Position numbers and translations under genes: made by a program. Source: Asaia bogorensis (GTDB lineage: Bacteria; Pseudomonadota; Alphaproteobacteria; Acetobacterales; Acetobacteraceae). Taken from it: a stretch of 5,577 nt of DNA. The notes below the pieces were generated by a model that ran no database searches, was not told the origin of the DNA, and was given only the letters and a program-made list of their open reading frames with translations. This document shows, in pieces, positions 1 through 5,372 of the stretch. The first letter of the stretch is position 1, and each line of letters starts with the position of its first letter. The stretch is from assembly GCA_945874515.1 (NCBI GenBank), contig CAMCHA010000199.1:1-5577 (forward strand). The letters are read 5' to 3'.

Positions 1-539
1 CCGTAGGCCAGCGCGGCGGCGGTCGGTTCATTGATGATGCGCAGCACTTCAAGCCCGGCAACGGTGCCGGCTTCCTTGGTGGCTTGGCGCTGGGCGTCAT
101 TGAAATAGGCCGGAACAGTAATCACGGCCTGGGAAACCTTCTCACCCAAATGGGCTTCGGCGGTTTCCTTCATTTTGGTCAGCACCATGGCGCTGATTTG
201 CTGCGGCGCGTAGGTTTTGCCGTCTACCTCAACCCAGGCATCGCCATTGGGGGCCTTGGTGATCGTGAACGGAGCAAGCCCGATATCTTTTTGCACCATC
301 GGGTCATCAAAGCGGCGGCCAATCAGGCGCTTCACCGCATAAAGCGTGCCCATGGGGTTGGTGACGGCCTGGCGCTTCGCCGATTGCCCGACCAGCCTTT
401 CGCCATTCTTCGCAAACGCGATCATCGAAGGCGTGGTGCGTGCACCTTCGGCGTTTTCAATGACGCGCACATCCTTGCCTTCAAGAATGGCGACGCAGGA
501 ATTGGTGGTGCCAAGGTCGATACCGATAACCTTACTCAT
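1..539 (-). CDS. dnaK: Molecular chaperone DnaK (Hsp70), N-terminal part, cut by window edge
   Basis: ATP-dependent cytoplasmic chaperone that binds exposed hydrophobic peptides and cycles with DnaJ and GrpE. The window holds the first 179 codons, all within the actin-like nucleotide-binding domain; the rest lies beyond base 1. The protein starts [15 protein letters not shown], carrying the Hsp70 phosphate-1 motif (residues 7-14). Lys70 in AVKRLIG is at the position of the catalytic lysine of E. coli DnaK. Pro143 and Arg151 in [11 protein letters not shown] match the interdomain relay residues, and Glu171 lies in [11 protein letters not shown] at the truncated end. The ATG (539-537) is preceded by a clear Shine-Dalgarno AGGAG at 547-551 with 7-base spacing. 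No grpE or dnaJ is seen here; dnaJ often follows dnaK and would be off the left edge. Family assignment is essentially certain. Heat-shock control is expected from the family and weakly suggested by the leader. Confidence 0.98.
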   Translation of the reverse strand, partial: MSKVIGIDLGTTNSCVAILEGKDVRVIENAEGARTTPSMIAFAKNGERLVGQSAKRQAVTNPMGTLYAVKRLIGRRFDDPMVQKDIGLAPFTITKAPNGDAWVEVDGKTYAPQQISAMVLTKMKETAEAHLGEKVSQAVITVPAYFNDAQRQATKEAGTVAGLEVLRIINEPTAAALAY

Positions 540-546
540 CCGAATT

Positions 547-551
547 CTCCT
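547..551 (-). promoter_or_regulatory. Ribosome binding site of dnaK
   Basis: AGGAG on the minus strand, 7 bases before the dnaK ATG. It sits in the loop of a possible 5-bp hairpin (ATCCG at 562-558 with CGGAT at 542-538) that also pairs the first two bases of the start codon. The site fixes the dnaK start. Confidence 0.8.
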
Positions 552-607
552 CTACGGCGGATCGCGGCGGCCCAGCATGGCACCACGGCGACCCCCTAAT
601 GCTAAAA

Positions 608-626
608 CGGTGGCCGAGCGCCACCG
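608..626 (-). terminator. Terminator-like hairpin in the dnaK leader
   Basis: A perfect 7-bp inverted repeat, CGGTGGC/GCCACCG, with a 5-base loop. Read on the minus strand it is followed at once by TTTT (607-604). It has the form of a short intrinsic terminator but lies about 65 bases upstream of the dnaK ATG. It could stop read-through from the lipoprotein gene, act as an attenuator in a long dnaK leader, or have no function. The short T run makes termination uncertain. Confidence 0.4.
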
Positions 627-627
627 C

Positions 628-657
628 GGATGGGGTTGCAGGAAGCCGCACCCGAAG
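628..657 (-). promoter_or_regulatory. Possible heat-shock (sigma-32 type) promoter of dnaK
   Basis: On the minus strand CTTCGG (657-652) and CCCCATCC (635-628) are separated by 16 bases. CCCCAT matches the core of the sigma-32 -10 consensus, which is expected upstream of dnaK. The -35 match is only partial and the spacing slightly long. The predicted start near 622 would fall inside the hairpin at 608-626, which weakens the case. Tentative. Confidence 0.3.
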
Positions 658-678
658 GGGCGCGGTGTTCACGGGCAA

Positions 679-707
679 GATGTATGTAACAGCGCGGGGT
701 GAGACAA
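679..707 (-). promoter_or_regulatory. Possible sigma-70 promoter upstream of dnaK
   Basis: TTGTCT (707-702) and TACATC (684-679) on the minus strand with a 17-base spacer. The -35 is fair and the -10 is poor apart from its first TA. Transcription would start near 672 and give dnaK a leader of about 130 bases containing the 608-626 hairpin. It lies just past the terminator-like hairpin of the upstream lipoprotein gene, which is a sensible place for a promoter. Confidence 0.25.
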
Positions 708-709
708 GA

Positions 710-730
710 TGCCCCGGCAGCTTCGGGGCA
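710..730 (-). terminator. Hairpin just after the lipoprotein gene, probable terminator
   Basis: Inverted repeat TGCCCCG/CGGGGCA, a 7-bp stem with a 7-base loop, starting 4 bases after the lipoprotein stop codon (737-735). On the minus strand it is followed by TCTTGTCT, T-rich but not a pure T run. Position and stem strength favour a transcription end for the lipoprotein gene that separates it from dnaK. Confidence 0.5.
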
Positions 731-734
731 AAAT

Positions 735-1256
735 TTAGCGCGGCCCGCGACGGCGGTTGCGGTCCAACTCCTCAGCATTCAGGGCGAAGGAAACCCGCAC
801 GCGGAATTCCGCCGGGCTGCGGCCGGCTGGGAAGATGATGGTCTCCGGTGCCGTGGCTACCCGGGCGCGGGTCTGATTGCCCTCAAAATTCGCTAAAAGT
901 AGAGCGTCCTTGCGCTGGACCAATTGGCGATCATCACCGCTGGTCACCGCCAGGAACCAGGGGAATTCCGCACGATTGCCGCGCGCGGCGGGGCCGCGTT
1001 CCACATCCATCAGGACCGAGACCTTCACCTCGACCCCGCCGCCCCGGACGTAATCACACGATGCATTCACCCCCGCGATGCGGCCATCCACCAGCATCGC
1101 AGCCAAATCCTGCGGCGCGCCGGGCCGGAAGCGAGTGACATCCGCCCCATCCGCCAGAATCGTCACCCTTGGGCAGGGTGCCAGGACGGTTTCCTTGGTG
1201 GACGAGCCACAAGCCGCGACCAGCCCCGCCAGAACCAGAACCCCGAAGCGCCACAT
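735..1256 (-). CDS. Predicted lipoprotein of unknown function
   Basis: A 173-residue protein that I do not recognise as a named family. It starts MWRFGVLVLAGLVAACGSS: one basic residue, a short hydrophobic stretch and a lipobox LVAAC with the acylated cysteine at residue 16. Gly at +2, rather than Asp, would by the E. coli Lol rule favour the outer membrane. The mature part has two more cysteines (28 and 67) that could form a disulfide in the periplasm, and an Arg-rich C-terminus (DRNRRRGPR). Alternating hydrophobic/polar stretches such as GVEVKVSVLMDVERG and EFRVRVSFALNAEEL suggest a beta-sheet fold. The frame extends upstream to 1322, but the ATG at 1256 is chosen because AAGGGGG (1270-1264) lies 7 bases before it and the signal peptide begins there. 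It is tandem with dnaK but separated by a hairpin, so probably a separate transcript. Confidence 0.8.
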   Translation of the reverse strand: MWRFGVLVLAGLVAACGSSTKETVLAPCPRVTILADGADVTRFRPGAPQDLAAMLVDGRIAGVNASCDYVRGGGVEVKVSVLMDVERGPAARGNRAEFPWFLAVTSGDDRQLVQRKDALLLANFEGNQTRARVATAPETIIFPAGRSPAEFRVRVSFALNAEELDRNRRRGPR

Positions 1257-1269
1257 GCCGAAACCCCCT

Positions 1270-1297
1270 TTGACCCGAACGGGCTGCGGGCTACTCT
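1270..1297 (+). promoter_or_regulatory. Candidate promoter of the ispH-thrB-rnhA operon
   Basis: TTGACC (1270-1275) and TACTCT (1292-1297) with a 16-base spacer. The -35 matches five of six consensus bases, and the -10 keeps the three most conserved positions (T1, A2, T6). Transcription would start near 1304, about 40 bases before the ispH ATG. The -35 abuts the ribosome binding site of the divergent lipoprotein gene, so the intergenic region is very compact. Confidence 0.5.
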
Positions 1298-1342
1298 GAC
1301 CATTCTTCACGTCGCGCCGCAACCCGTGGCCGACCCCCTTGG

Positions 1343-2314
1343 ATGGACCCCGCGCCCATGGCCTCTGCCAAGCCGCCCCTGAACCTTCTGCTCGCTGGCC
1401 CGCGAGGCTTTTGCGCCGGCGTGGACCGCGCCATCAAGATTGTGGAGGAAGCGCTGAAACGCCACGGCGCCCCGGTCTATGTGCGCCATGAAATCGTCCA
1501 TAACCGCTTCGTGGTTGAAAGCCTTGAAAAACAGGGCGCGGTGTTCGTGGAGGAGCTCAGCGAAATCCCAAATGACGGCCAGCCCGTGGTGTTTTCCGCC
1601 CATGGCGTGCCGAAATCCGTCCCGGCCGAAGCCGCACAGCGCATGATGTTCGCACTCGACGCGACCTGCCCGCTAGTCAGCAAGGTGCATCGTGAAGCCG
1701 AACACCATCATGAACATGGCCGCCACCTTTTCCTGATTGGCCATGCCGGCCACCCGGAAGTGATCGGTACCATGGGCCAATTGCCCGAAGGTGCTGTGAC
1801 TTTGGTGCAGGATGCGGATGATGCGCGCAGCGTGATACCGCCTGAAGGTGCGACGCTTGCCTTCACGACACAGACCACGCTTTCGGTGGATGATACGGCA
1901 GAAATCATCGGCATCCTGCAACAGCGCTTCCCCGAAATCCGAGGCCCCGCCAAGGAAGATATCTGCTACGCCACTACGAATCGCCAGGCAGCGGTGAAGG
2001 CGATTGCCGCGCGGTCCGATCTGGTGGTGGTGGTGGGCGCGCCCAATTCATCGAACAGCCAGCGCCTGCGCGAAGTAGCGGAACGCAGCGGCGCCGGCCG
2101 CGCCGTGATGGTGCAGCGCGGCGCTGATCTTGATCTTTCTCTTGTGCAGGGCTGCAAGACCGTGGGTGTGACCGCCGGCGCCAGCGCGCCCGAAGTGCTG
2201 GTGGAAGAAGTGATCGCGCGGCTTCGTGAAGCCTACACTCTGGAAATCGAGGAAGTGGTGGTGGCAGTGGAACAGATCACCTTCCGCCTTCCGCGCGGGC
2301 TCGCCGCCCAATAA
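1343..2314 (+). CDS. ispH: 4-hydroxy-3-methylbut-2-enyl diphosphate reductase (IspH/LytB)
   Basis: Last enzyme of the MEP isoprenoid pathway: a cytoplasmic iron-sulfur reductase that turns HMBPP into IPP and DMAPP. The 323-residue protein is full length. All three cluster-binding cysteines are present: Cys24 in [10 protein letters not shown], Cys109 in [11 protein letters not shown] and Cys208 in [11 protein letters not shown]. Substrate-site residues are also visible: His53 (VHNRF), His87 (SAHGVPKS), His137 and Glu139 (GHPEVIGT), the TQTTLS segment (176-181) and the PNSSNSQRL motif (234-242). Neither possible start has a convincing Shine-Dalgarno; ATG 1343 gives the longest form, while ATG 1358 ([14 protein letters not shown]) gives a length more typical of the family and has GGATGGA 10 bases before it. 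The TAA shares its last base with the thrB ATG, implying translational coupling. Confidence 0.97.
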   Translation: MDPAPMASAKPPLNLLLAGPRGFCAGVDRAIKIVEEALKRHGAPVYVRHEIVHNRFVVESLEKQGAVFVEELSEIPNDGQPVVFSAHGVPKSVPAEAAQRMMFALDATCPLVSKVHREAEHHHEHGRHLFLIGHAGHPEVIGTMGQLPEGAVTLVQDADDARSVIPPEGATLAFTTQTTLSVDDTAEIIGILQQRFPEIRGPAKEDICYATTNRQAAVKAIAARSDLVVVVGAPNSSNSQRLREVAERSGAGRAVMVQRGADLDLSLVQGCKTVGVTAGASAPEVLVEEVIARLREAYTLEIEEVVVAVEQITFRLPRGLAAQ

Positions 2315-3294
2315 TGGCTGTCTATACTGAGGTTTCGGATGAGGCGTTGCGCGCCTTCCTGGCCGATTATGCGCTTGGTGAATTGCTGGCCTTTCGCGGC
2401 ATTGCGGAGGGTGTCGAGAATTCCAACTACGCGGTGAAAACCGAAGCGGGCGATTTCATCCTGACGCTGTATGAAAAGCGCGTGGACCCTGCTGAGCTTC
2501 CCTATTTCCTCGGCCTGATGGAACATTTGGCGTCCCGCGGCATGGCTTGCCCCACGCCGGTGCATGGGCAGGATGGCGCGGCCTTGCGGGAATTGGCGGG
2601 GCGGCCGGCGGCGATTGTCACCTTCCTGCCTGGCGTTTGGCCGCGCCGCGTGCGGCCAGAACACTGCGCGCCACTCGGCAAGGCAATGGCGGAAATGCAT
2701 TTGGCTGGAGCAGGGTTTGCGCTCAGCCGGCCCAATGCGCTCGGCCCCAAGGGCTGGGCGCCCTTGCTGGATGGCTGCCGCGCACGGGGTGATGAGGTGC
2801 AGCCAGGCCTGATTGCGGAACTGGACGCTGCCCTTGCCGGCATTCTGGCCGCCTGGCCAGCCGAGGGCAGCCTGCCGATCGGGCAAATCCACGCGGACCT
2901 ATTCCCCGACAATGCCTTTTTCCTGCCGGGCGCCGATGGCCAGCCGCGCATGTCCGGCGTGATTGATTTCTATTTCGCCTGCACGGATCTTTTCGCCTAT
3001 GACATCGCTGTCTGCCTGAATGCCTGGTGCTTTGAGCCGGATTATTCCTTCAACGTAACCCGCGCGCGCGCCATGCTTGGCGCCTATCGCGCCATTCGCC
3101 CATTGTCCGAAGCTGAATTGGCCGCCCTGCCCGTGCTGTGCCGCGGTGCGGCGCTGCGCTTTCTGCTGACCCGGCTTTATGACTGGACCCACACGCCCGA
3201 AGGCGCGCTGGTGACCCGGAAGGACCCGGTCGAATATCTGCGCAAGCTGAGATTTTTCAGCGGCGCCGAAACGCTTTCGGCCTTTGGGCTGTGA
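2314..3294 (+). CDS. thrB: Homoserine kinase, choline-kinase-like (ThrB type 2)
   Basis: Phosphorylates L-homoserine to O-phosphohomoserine with ATP, the penultimate step to threonine. At 326 residues it matches the aminoglycoside-phosphotransferase-fold homoserine kinase found in many proteobacteria, which is unrelated to the GHMP-type ThrB of E. coli. It begins [22 protein letters not shown], typical of the family. Visible motifs are the nucleotide loop [11 protein letters not shown] (33-43), Lys55 in [11 protein letters not shown], the Brenner-type catalytic motif HADLFPDN (193-200; catalytic Asp195, Asn200) and the metal-binding Asp218 in [16 protein letters not shown]. The N-lobe signature ([26 protein letters not shown]) separates it from generic phosphotransferases. 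Its ATG overlaps the ispH stop by one base and its stop overlaps the rnhA start, so translation is probably coupled to ispH. Confidence 0.95.
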   Translation: MAVYTEVSDEALRAFLADYALGELLAFRGIAEGVENSNYAVKTEAGDFILTLYEKRVDPAELPYFLGLMEHLASRGMACPTPVHGQDGAALRELAGRPAAIVTFLPGVWPRRVRPEHCAPLGKAMAEMHLAGAGFALSRPNALGPKGWAPLLDGCRARGDEVQPGLIAELDAALAGILAAWPAEGSLPIGQIHADLFPDNAFFLPGADGQPRMSGVIDFYFACTDLFAYDIAVCLNAWCFEPDYSFNVTRARAMLGAYRAIRPLSEAELAALPVLCRGAALRFLLTRLYDWTHTPEGALVTRKDPVEYLRKLRFFSGAETLSAFGL

Positions 3295-3752
3295 CTGGCA
3301 GCGCCGACCCGCGCCCCTTGGTCGAGATTTGGACCGATGGCGGCTGCAAACCCAACCCCGGCGCCGGCGGCTGGGCCGCCATTCTGCGCTTTGGCGAGCA
3401 TGAGCGGGAACTTTCAGGGAATGAGGCCGAGACCACCAATAACCGCATGGAACTGACCGCGGCACTCAAGGCACTTGAGGTGCTGAAAAAACCCTGCCGC
3501 GTGGCTTTGCATACGGATAGCGAATATCTGCGGAACGGCATCAGCCGCTGGATCCATGGCTGGGTGCGCGCCAATTGGCGCAATGCGGCGAAGGAGCCGG
3601 TGAAGAATTTGGATTTGTGGCAGGGCATTCTGGCCGCCGCCAAACCGCATGAGATTGAATGGCGCTGGGTGCGCGGCCATGCCGGGGACCCCATGAATGA
3701 ACGCGCCGATGCGCTGGCGACGGCGGCGCGGGATGCGGTTGATCAGGGTTGA
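3291..3752 (+). CDS. rnhA: Ribonuclease HI
   Basis: Cytoplasmic endonuclease that cuts the RNA strand of RNA/DNA hybrids, removing R-loops and helping clear replication primers. The 153 residues match E. coli RNase HI closely in length. The catalytic acidic set is complete: Asp16 ([12 protein letters not shown]), Glu54 (NRMELTAA), Asp76 (HTDSEYL) and Asp140 (NERADALA), with the active-site His130 in RGHAGDP. The basic handle region [24 protein letters not shown] (87-110) is present, marking the bacterial type 1 enzyme with a substrate-binding protrusion. The start is GTG at 3291, overlapping the thrB TGA in a GTGA arrangement; there is no strong Shine-Dalgarno, so translation likely depends on re-initiation. 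It is the last gene of the operon, and I see no clear hairpin terminator in the 43 bases before the tRNA. Confidence 0.97.
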   Translation: MTGSADPRPLVEIWTDGGCKPNPGAGGWAAILRFGEHERELSGNEAETTNNRMELTAALKALEVLKKPCRVALHTDSEYLRNGISRWIHGWVRANWRNAAKEPVKNLDLWQGILAAAKPHEIEWRWVRGHAGDPMNERADALATAARDAVDQG

Positions 3753-3754
3753 GC

Positions 3755-3784
3755 TTGCCCTAACCCCACGCTGGCGGGTATATC
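3755..3784 (+). promoter_or_regulatory. Candidate promoter of tRNA-Gly
   Basis: TTGCCC (3755-3760) and TATATC (3779-3784) with an 18-base spacer, directly after the rnhA stop. Transcription would begin near 3791, about 5 bases before the mature tRNA. The -10 is good, the -35 moderate. Read-through from rnhA is an alternative source of the tRNA. Confidence 0.5.
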
Positions 3785-3795
3785 ACCCAAACGGC

Positions 3796-3870
3796 GCGGG
3801 CGTAGTTCAGCGGTAGAACGTCAGCTTCCCAAGCTGAATGTCGGGGGTTCGATTCCCCCCGCCCGCTCCA
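3796..3870 (+). tRNA. tRNA-Gly (anticodon CCC)
   Basis: A complete cloverleaf can be folded by eye. The acceptor stem is GCGGGCG (3796-3802) with CGCCCGC (3860-3866), followed by discriminator T3867, the usual bacterial glycine identity base, and an encoded CCA (3868-3870). The D arm is GTTC/GAAC with a short AGCGGTA loop. The anticodon arm is TCAGC/GCTGA with loop TTCCCAA, giving anticodon CCC (3828-3830), which reads GGG. The variable loop has 5 bases. The T arm is GGGGG/CCCCC with loop TTCGATT. Every stem pairs without mismatch. No integrase or repeat of the tRNA 3' end is visible nearby, so there is no sign of use as an integration site. Confidence 0.97.
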
Positions 3871-3906
3871 ACCCTACATAAAAAACTTCGCGAAAATCCC
3901 TGCCCC

Positions 3907-4176
3907 TCAAACAGCCTTCCGCCCCGCAATCAGCGCCACACCCTGTGGCCCAACTTTCTCAGCATGCGGGTAATTTGCCGGTACCGCGCAGGTATCACCC
4001 TGCCGAAAAATCTCGGCCTTGCCATCGCGCGTGATGGTGATCTCACCGCCAATCACCATCAGCCTGGCATCCCAATCATGGCCATGTTCGGGGTTTTCCT
4101 CATTGGCGCGGAAACCACCATAAAACACCCCATAGCCATCGCGCTTCAGCTCGGCTTCAAATTCCTCACGGGTCAT
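3907..4176 (-). CDS. Small single-domain cupin protein
   Basis: An 89-residue protein that is essentially one beta-barrel cupin domain. Cupin motif 1 appears as HGHDWDARLMVIGGEITI, with the metal-type His31 and His33, and motif 2 as GDTCAVPANYPH (60-71), with His71. The Glu usual in motif 1 is absent: that position holds Ala37 or Arg38, with Asp36 near by, so metal binding may be altered. Small cupins bind diverse ligands, and the sequence gives no specific reaction or substrate. The start is the ATG at 4176 because AAGGAG (4188-4183) lies 6 bases upstream; a GTG at 4191 is possible but lacks such a site. It lies 25 bases downstream of the zinc-ribbon gene on the same strand and may share its transcript. 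Confidence 0.88.
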   Translation of the reverse strand: MTREEFEAELKRDGYGVFYGGFRANEENPEHGHDWDARLMVIGGEITITRDGKAEIFRQGDTCAVPANYPHAEKVGPQGVALIAGRKAV

Positions 4177-4201
4177 TGTGCTCTCCTTCACCTTTTGCCG
4201 T

Positions 4202-4618
4202 TCAGCTCAAGCCAAGCGCGGCGAATAGGCGCGCCGCCGGCGGCCAGGCTTCCATCACCACATCGCGCTTGATGATGGCCGTAAGCCCGCCGCCGATCAG
4301 CAGCGCAATGGAAGCCGCCCAAGCCGCGCGCAACCGGCGTGATGAAGCCTCATTCGCGGCTTCGGGCAGGGTTTCGTCTGCTGGCTCAGGCTCGGGCAGC
4401 AATTCCTCAATCACCGGGGCGGGGGGTGGTTCCTCCACTACCCGTGGTGGCGGGGGCTCCGGGGCACGCCATGCCACGGGCTCCGGCTCAGGCGCGGGCA
4501 GCTCCGGCATCGGGAATACCGTCCGGCACTGGCTACAGCGCAGCGGGCGGGTGCGGTCGCGCAGCATGCGCTCCGGCACCTCAAAGCCCGCGCTGCAAGA
4601 AGGGCATTCAATCTGCAT
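4202..4618 (-). CDS. Zinc-ribbon (MJ0042-type) membrane protein, function unknown
   Basis: A 138-residue protein in three parts. Residues 1-35 form a zinc ribbon with two CxxC knuckles (Cys5/Cys8, Cys28/Cys31) in the pattern MQIECPSCSAGFEVPERML ... LRCSQCRTVF, characteristic of the MJ0042-type domain common at the N-termini of alphaproteobacterial proteins. Residues 38-90 are a linker rich in Pro, Glu and Ala. Residues about 97-116 (AAWAASIALLIGGGLTAII) are one predicted membrane helix, followed by a short amphipathic tail. With no signal peptide, the zinc ribbon is most likely cytoplasmic and anchored by the C-terminal helix. It is divergent from ftsE-ftsX, with 79 bases between the starts. 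GGGG lies only 1 base before the ATG, so the ribosome binding site is unclear. A molecular role is not known to me. Confidence 0.85.
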   Translation of the reverse strand: MQIECPSCSAGFEVPERMLRDRTRPLRCSQCRTVFPMPELPAPEPEPVAWRAPEPPPPRVVEEPPPAPVIEELLPEPEPADETLPEAANEASSRRLRAAWAASIALLIGGGLTAIIKRDVVMEAWPPAARLFAALGLS

Positions 4619-4636
4619 ACCCCTATTTTCCGTTAC

Positions 4637-4652
4637 TGCCGGCTTCTCGGCA
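4637..4652. other. Small inverted repeat between the zinc-ribbon gene and ftsE
   Basis: TGCCG/CGGCA with a 6-base loop in the 79-base divergent intergenic region (4619-4697). It could be an operator or part of a 5' leader, but a 5-bp stem in GC-rich DNA is weak evidence. No convincing promoter for ftsE was found here. On the minus strand TTGCCG (4653-4648) and AAAATA (4629-4624) have an 18-base spacing, but that would give an almost leaderless transcript. Confidence 0.2.
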
Positions 4653-4697
4653 AGCGAAAGATTGAGCCCGAAGCCCTTGCCATGCGAAACAAGCCTT

Positions 4698-5372
4698 ATG
4701 GTGAGATTCGGGCGCGTCGCGCTGGCCTATCCAACTGCCCAGGGTCACCCGGGGCAGGCAGCCTTGCGCGATGTCTCCTTCGCGCTGGGGGAAGGTAGCT
4801 TTACCTGGCTGCTTGGGCCTTCCGGGGCGGGGAAAAGCTCGGTGCTTAGGCTCATGCAGGCCGCCATCAGGCCAACAAGCGGCGTGGTTTCGGTGCTGGG
4901 GACCGATATTGGGCAGGCCGAACGGGCGGCGCTGCCGGCGCTCAGGCGCAAGATTGGCGTGGTGCATCAGGAATTTCGCCTGCTGCCGCATCTTTCCGCC
5001 TGGGATAATGTGGCGCTGCCGCTACGCCTCGCGGGCCGGGCAGAGGCAGCGGTCAGGCTTGATGTGAACGAAATCCTGGATTGGCTGGGCCTTGCGAAAA
5101 AGGCGGGGCGTGGCCCGGCCGAGCTTTCCGGCGGCGAACAGCAGCGCATCGCCATCGCGCGCGCCATCATCACGCGCCCTGCCCTGCTGATCGCCGATGA
5201 ACCGACTTCGGAATTGGATGTGTTTGAAGCGCGCCGACTGATTGCGCTGTTTGCTGAAATGAACCGGCTGGGCACGGCAATTGTGGTCGCCACGCATTCT
5301 GAGGATTTGCCCGCGCGTCACCCGGCGCGCGTCATCACCCTGTCAGAAGGCCGCATCATTGATGCGCCGTGA
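4698..5372 (+). CDS. ftsE: Cell division ATP-binding protein FtsE
   Basis: ABC ATPase that pairs with the membrane protein FtsX at the division septum, where ATP use by the complex activates peptidoglycan hydrolases. The 224 residues hold a complete ABC domain: Walker A GPSGAGKS (40-47), Q-loop Gln91 in VVHQEFRLLPHLSAWDNVALPL, signature LSGGEQQR (143-150), Walker B LLIADEP with Glu168, D-loop SELD (171-174) and H-loop His200. The QEFRLLPHLSAWDNVALPL segment is typical of FtsE rather than of other small ABC ATPases. The D-loop reads SELD where many FtsE proteins have GNLD. The frame is open far upstream (to 4176), but that part is antisense to the zinc-ribbon gene; ATG 4698 gives the family length and N-terminus. 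There is no strong Shine-Dalgarno. The overlap with ftsX supports an operon. Confidence 0.95.
   Translation: MVRFGRVALAYPTAQGHPGQAALRDVSFALGEGSFTWLLGPSGAGKSSVLRLMQAAIRPTSGVVSVLGTDIGQAERAALPALRRKIGVVHQEFRLLPHLSAWDNVALPLRLAGRAEAAVRLDVNEILDWLGLAKKAGRGPAELSGGEQQRIAIARAIITRPALLIADEPTSELDVFEARRLIALFAEMNRLGTAIVVATHSEDLPARHPARVITLSEGRIIDAP

Noticed and set aside
84..702. Plus-strand open frames opposite dnaK and its leader
   Set aside because: dnaK is unmistakable on the other strand, and these translations show no conserved features.
924..1382. Plus-strand open frame of 152 codons opposite the lipoprotein gene
   Set aside because: Antisense to a gene with a clear ribosome binding site and signal peptide; composition is rich in Arg, Pro and His with no domain signal.
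2021..2036. GTG trinucleotide run as a repeat element
   Set aside because: It encodes the hydrophobic Val strand of IspH and is explained by codon preference.
2233..2892. Long open frame on the minus strand (about 219 codons) across the ispH/thrB junction
   Set aside because: It lies wholly antisense to two certain genes, has no family-like motifs, and is the kind of open frame GC-rich codon use produces opposite real genes.
2899..3465. Minus-strand open frame of about 188 codons opposite thrB and rnhA
   Set aside because: Antisense to well-identified genes, with an Arg/Gly/Gln-rich composition and no recognisable domain.
3871..3906. AT-rich stretch after the tRNA, with an A6 run and TTCGCGAA, as a terminator or integration scar
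   Set aside because: TTCGCGAA is a loopless palindrome that cannot form a usable hairpin, and no second copy of the tRNA 3' end or integrase gene is present.
3838..4272. Plus-strand open frame starting inside the tRNA and running opposite the cupin gene
   Set aside because: It begins in the tRNA variable loop and is antisense to a cupin gene with a good ribosome binding site.
4176..4697. In-frame extension upstream of FtsE, Ser/Gly-rich
   Set aside because: It is the reverse complement of the zinc-ribbon gene, whose Pro/Glu-rich linker reads as Gly/Ser repeats on this strand; FtsE has its normal length from ATG 4698.
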